DNA from: Candidatus Dormiibacter sp.
GTDB lineage: Bacteria; Chloroflexota; Dormibacteria; UBA8260
Assembly (NCBI GenBank): GCA_025450495.1
Contig: JANWHI010000006.1
Span: forward strand, 1-8,774
Direction of reading: 5' to 3'
Length of the DNA stretch: 8,774 bases
In this document: piece by piece, positions 6,505-8,774 of the stretch
How positions within the stretch are numbered: the stretch's first letter is position 1
Layout of the letters: every line of letters starts with the position of its first letter
Notes under the pieces: model-generated
Told to the model about the DNA's origin: nothing
The model's input: the letters and a program-made list of their open reading frames with translations, nothing else
Databases searched by the model: none
Made by a program: the position numbers and the translations under genes

Positions 6505-6954
6505 TCAGCTTTCCAAGGCTGCCACCAACTCCTCTTGCAGGTAACCCAGGGCGATCAGCATGCCGAACTCTGGTTTGGCGCGGAGCTGATCGCTCGCCGC
6601 GGTCTCCCAGCCATCTTCGCTGATGCCCAGCAGTGACCCGGCGGCGAGGCGCAGCTGGTTGAAACCGCGCAGCCATGCGTACACCTGGGCCTCGGTGAGC
6701 ACCAGCACCTCCTCATCCGCACTGAGCGCGTCGCGGATCACGTCGAGGTCGGCCTGGTAGCCGCGCTCGATCTCCGGGCGCACCCAGCGGTCGTACTCGC
6801 CCTGCATGGTCTTGTCGTCGTACGCCAAAGGCGTGGTGGCCAGGGCGCGGCTGATGTGCGTCTCCAACCGACCCACGATCTCGAGCAGCGCACCACGCTC
6901 GGCTGCGTCGAAGCGGACCTGGATCCGGCCACGCCGCTTGAGCACAGAGGCCAC
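6505..6954 (-). CDS. DUF2017 family protein
   Basis: Soluble protein of 149 residues with GTG start and no signal peptide or membrane segment. I recognise it as DUF2017 from its predicted helical layout and from its place directly after clpS, as in Actinobacteria (Rv1332 after Rv1331 in M. tuberculosis, from memory). Visible features are an N-terminal KRRGRIQVRFDAAERGALLE segment (about 6-25), an acidic middle, a WLRGFNQLRLAAGSLLGI stretch (about 93-110) and a C-terminal LGYLQEELVAAL helix. The function is unknown. Conserved linkage to clpS suggests a role in or near Clp-dependent proteolysis, which is inference. It begins 16 bp after the clpS stop and ends the minus-strand run. The upstream CAGGGA is a modest ribosome site. 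Confidence 0.8.
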   Translation of the reverse strand: MASVLKRRGRIQVRFDAAERGALLEIVGRLETHISRALATTPLAYDDKTMQGEYDRWVRPEIERGYQADLDVIRDALSADEEVLVLTEAQVYAWLRGFNQLRLAAGSLLGISEDGWETAASDQLRAKPEFGMLIALGYLQEELVAALES

Positions 6955-6970
6955 CTGCGGAGCGTCCCTG

Positions 6971-7261
6971 CTAGAGCCGGGCCAGGGTGGCCTGGAGCCC
7001 GAACGCGTGCAACCGCGCCACCGAGACCTCGGCCTGCTCGCGGGGCTGGGTGGCGACGATCGCCTTGCCCTCCTCGTGCACCTGGAGCATCAGCCTGGTG
7101 GCGGTGACGTGGTCGTAGCCGAACAGCTTCCTGAGCACCAGGACCACGTAGCTCATCAGCGTGATCGGGTCGTTCCACACGATCACATTCCACCCCGGCT
7201 CGCGGACCACCCTCTCTTCGCGGACAGGGGACTCGACGGGGATCGGGGTTGCCGTGGCCAC
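6971..7261 (-). CDS. clpS: ATP-dependent Clp protease adaptor ClpS
   Basis: Small cytosolic adaptor (96 residues) that delivers substrates with N-degrons to the Clp ATPase. The N-terminal 20 or so residues are a flexible extension of the kind that engages the ATPase. The core starts at GWNVIVWNDP (23-32), continues LMSYVVLVLRKLFGY (35-49), and has the pocket His in VHEEGKA (His62). NDP replaces the proteobacterial NDD, so the second Asp that contacts the N-terminal amine there is Pro32. As I recall, this is normal in the actinobacterial type (WDDPVNLMSYV in Mycobacterium), where the preceding Asp is kept. The GTG start at 7261 lies 4 bp after the glycosyltransferase stop, implying coupled translation. 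The in-frame extension upstream (Arg/Pro-rich) overlaps the previous gene and is rejected. No clpA, clpC or clpP is seen here. Confidence 0.92.
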   Translation of the reverse strand: MATATPIPVESPVREERVVREPGWNVIVWNDPITLMSYVVLVLRKLFGYDHVTATRLMLQVHEEGKAIVATQPREQAEVSVARLHAFGLQATLARL

Positions 7262-7265
7262 CCGC

Positions 7266-8441
7266 CTAGGGTAGCGCGGCCGGTGTGGGTGTGCCCCGGG
7301 CCTGAGCGGCCGAGCGGCTGGCCTGCGCGTACACGCTGAGGACGTGGTCGCCGTTGCGCGCGAAGTCAAAGCTGTCCACCGCCCGGGCGCGTGCCGCCTC
7401 GCCGAGACGGGCGCGCAGCTCTGGTTCTGCGATCAACCGCCGCAGCGCGTCGTCGAGAGCCGGGCGCAGCGGATGGGTCGGGATCACCAGCCCGGCGCCC
7501 TGGAGCGCGCTGCCGTCCTCGCCGGCATCGGTGGCGACGACGGCGCAGCCGGCGGCCATCGCCTCGAGGAGTGAGAGCGCCAGGCCTTCGGCGGTGGACG
7601 GCAGCACGAACACGTCGCAGCCGCGCAGCAGCTCGAGCTTGCGCGTGGGCGAGACCAGGCCAAGCACCTTGACGTTGTGCCGGCCGGCGCAGCTCTCGCG
7701 CAGCCGGTCGCGTTGGATCCCGTCGCCGGCGAGGCAGAGCACGTGGTCGTCGGGGAGGCCGAGCGAGAGGAAGGTGTTGACCAGCTCCGGCACGCGCTTC
7801 TCGGGGTCGAGCCGGCCAACGTACAGGACCACGAACCGCGCCCTCAGCTCGTCGTGCAGCGACGACGGACCCGGGCTGATCTCGTCCGTGTCGACACCGT
7901 TGGCCACGATCACCACCCGATCCGCCGGGTACCCCGCGCTGACCAGCAGCTCGCGCTGCGCCTCGCTCAACGCGATGCAGCGGTCGACGTTGCCCATGCG
8001 CAGACGGTGGTAGCGATACAGGCCCTGCAGCACCCTGCCTCGCGCGGTGCCCGTCGGGCCGTGGGGGACATGGAACGTTGCCACGCAGGCCGCGCCGACC
8101 CGGTGCGCCACCCGGGCGATGGCCCCATCGTCCAGCGAGAAGCTCCACGAGATGTGCACGATGTCGGGCCGGAACTCCTCGAGCGAGCGCCGGATGGTGC
8201 TCATCGTCCCCGGGGTGGGGATGGTCACTGTCTTGAAGTGCCGGGCTCGAAACCAGACGGCGTCGCCTTCGTCGACGGGCACCTCGTCACCGTCCTCACG
8301 GTGGGCGAAGAAACGCACCGTGGCCCCGCGGGCGCGCAACGCCCGCACCAGCTCATGGCTGTAGGCGGAGAGCCCGTCGCGGCGCAGCCCCTGCGCGTGG
8401 CCGAAGAACGCGATGCGCAGCGGCGTCTCCTCAGCCGTCAT
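7266..8441 (-). CDS. GT4-family glycosyltransferase
   Basis: GT-B fold retaining glycosyltransferase of 391 residues, probably using a nucleotide sugar on a lipid or envelope acceptor at the inner face of the membrane. The N-terminal acceptor domain starts RIAFFGHAQG with RDGLSAYSHEL (21-31), the usual glycine-loop region. It continues through PDIVHISWS (92-100) and ATFHVPHGPTG (121-131). NGVDTD (181-186) marks the linker to the donor domain. GRLDPEKR (209-216) supplies the phosphate-binding Arg/Lys, and EGLALSLLE (285-293) is the EX7E motif. The C-terminus is Ala/Pro-rich. I chose ATG 8441, which overlaps the preceding membrane gene by 11 bp; a TTG at 8450 would add three residues. No clear ribosome binding site is seen, which fits translational coupling. 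Sugar and acceptor cannot be told from sequence alone. Confidence 0.92.
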   Translation of the reverse strand: MTAEETPLRIAFFGHAQGLRRDGLSAYSHELVRALRARGATVRFFAHREDGDEVPVDEGDAVWFRARHFKTVTIPTPGTMSTIRRSLEEFRPDIVHISWSFSLDDGAIARVAHRVGAACVATFHVPHGPTGTARGRVLQGLYRYHRLRMGNVDRCIALSEAQRELLVSAGYPADRVVIVANGVDTDEISPGPSSLHDELRARFVVLYVGRLDPEKRVPELVNTFLSLGLPDDHVLCLAGDGIQRDRLRESCAGRHNVKVLGLVSPTRKLELLRGCDVFVLPSTAEGLALSLLEAMAAGCAVVATDAGEDGSALQGAGLVIPTHPLRPALDDALRRLIAEPELRARLGEAARARAVDSFDFARNGDHVLSVYAQASRSAAQARGTPTPAALP

Positions 8442-8772
8442 CGGCGGCAATGATGCGTGCCGGCACGCTGCGCGCGTTGCGCAGGTCGAACAACGACACG
8501 CCGTGCAGCGGGTAGCGGCGGCGCACGTACGCGAAGAGGGCGACCCCGATGACGGCGCTCAGCCCCTTGTCGGCGGCGCGGTGCAGGACCGCGGCCGCCG
8601 TGGCCACACCGAACGGCAGTCCACCCGCCGCCACCAGCAGCCCGGCCGTGGTCGCCTCGAAGGCACCGAGGCTTCCCGGTGACAGGGTGATCGCCGAGGC
8701 GACGTTGCTGATCGAATAGATGAACGCCGCGCTCACCCAGTCCAGTCGTCCCGGTGCGATGGCGTCGACGAT
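8431..8772 (-). CDS. Flippase-like / lysylphosphatidylglycerol synthase TM-domain protein (C-terminal part, 5' end outside window)
   Basis: The last 113 residues of a polytopic membrane protein whose frame runs off the right edge; the in-frame GTG at 8736 is internal. Predicted hydrophobic segments include WVSAAFIYSISNVASAITL, the GLLVAAGGLPFGVATAAAVL stretch and GLSAVIGVALFAYV. The signature SPGSLGAFEATTAGLL is the PGGLGxxE motif of the LPG-synthase transmembrane (UPF0104, AglD-like) family, with Ser in place of one Gly. After the last helix comes a basic RRR and a short cytosolic tail of about 25 residues. Family members act as lipid-linked flippases or aminoacyl-lipid synthases. The glycosyltransferase next door favours a role in glycolipid or polysaccharide assembly, which is inference. 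Confidence 0.83.
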   Translation of the reverse strand: MVDAIAPGRLDWVSAAFIYSISNVASAITLSPGSLGAFEATTAGLLVAAGGLPFGVATAAAVLHRAADKGLSAVIGVALFAYVRRRYPLHGVSLFDLRNARSVPARIIAADDG

Positions 8773-8774
8773 GA

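Noticed and set aside
7262..7369. Upstream extension of clpS
   Set aside because: Overlaps the glycosyltransferase C-terminus and encodes an Arg/Pro-rich stretch absent from ClpS.
7677..8453. Plus-strand open frame of 258 codons opposite the glycosyltransferase
   Set aside because: Antisense to a gene with clear GT4 motifs; no recognisable protein family.

Overview
The window is a gene-dense, GC-rich stretch of bacterial chromosome (about 70% GC by eye, not counted). Gene content and order recall Actinobacteriota or a neighbouring terrabacterial group such as Dormibacterota or Chloroflexota. The reasons are the actinobacterial-type ClpS followed by a DUF2017 gene, the order ftsH - DUF2520 - pan genes - nadB - nadC, and frequent GTG/TTG starts. 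The sequence alone does not settle the phylum. No rRNA, tRNA, CRISPR array or insertion sequence was seen.

Left part (plus strand). The window opens inside ftsH (membrane AAA+ zinc protease), of which the last 355 codons are present. A 191-bp gap with a possible promoter follows. Next comes a tightly packed run: a DUF2520 Rossmann oxidoreductase, panB, panC, a 19-codon mini-ORF, nadB and nadC. Genes in this run overlap or lie within a few bases of each other, so they probably form one operon. It joins two cofactor pathways: pantothenate/CoA (PanB and PanC, perhaps with the DUF2520 protein as the ketopantoate reductase) and de novo NAD (NadB and NadC). Both pathways draw on aspartate, through PanD and NadB respectively. 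Neither panD nor nadA is intact in the window.

The most unusual spot is the panC-nadB junction. nadB has no in-frame ATG, GTG or TTG that would include its FAD-binding loop. The best start is a CTG preceded by a strong Shine-Dalgarno sequence. That CTG overlaps the stop of the mini-ORF as CTGA, as in ATGA-type coupling. The mini-ORF sits where related operons often carry panD and weakly resembles PanD ends, so it may be a panD remnant or a leader peptide.

Right part (minus strand). A 78-bp convergent gap with two small GC-rich hairpins separates nadC from a minus-strand run. In transcription order this is the C-terminal end of a flippase-like polytopic membrane protein (cut by the window edge), a GT4 glycosyltransferase overlapping it by 11 bp, clpS starting 4 bp after it, and a DUF2017 gene. 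The first two suggest glycolipid or envelope work; the last two belong to Clp proteolysis (N-degron adaptor). The system as a whole is made of known families. The novelty candidates are the CTG start, the mini-ORF and the role of the DUF2520 protein.
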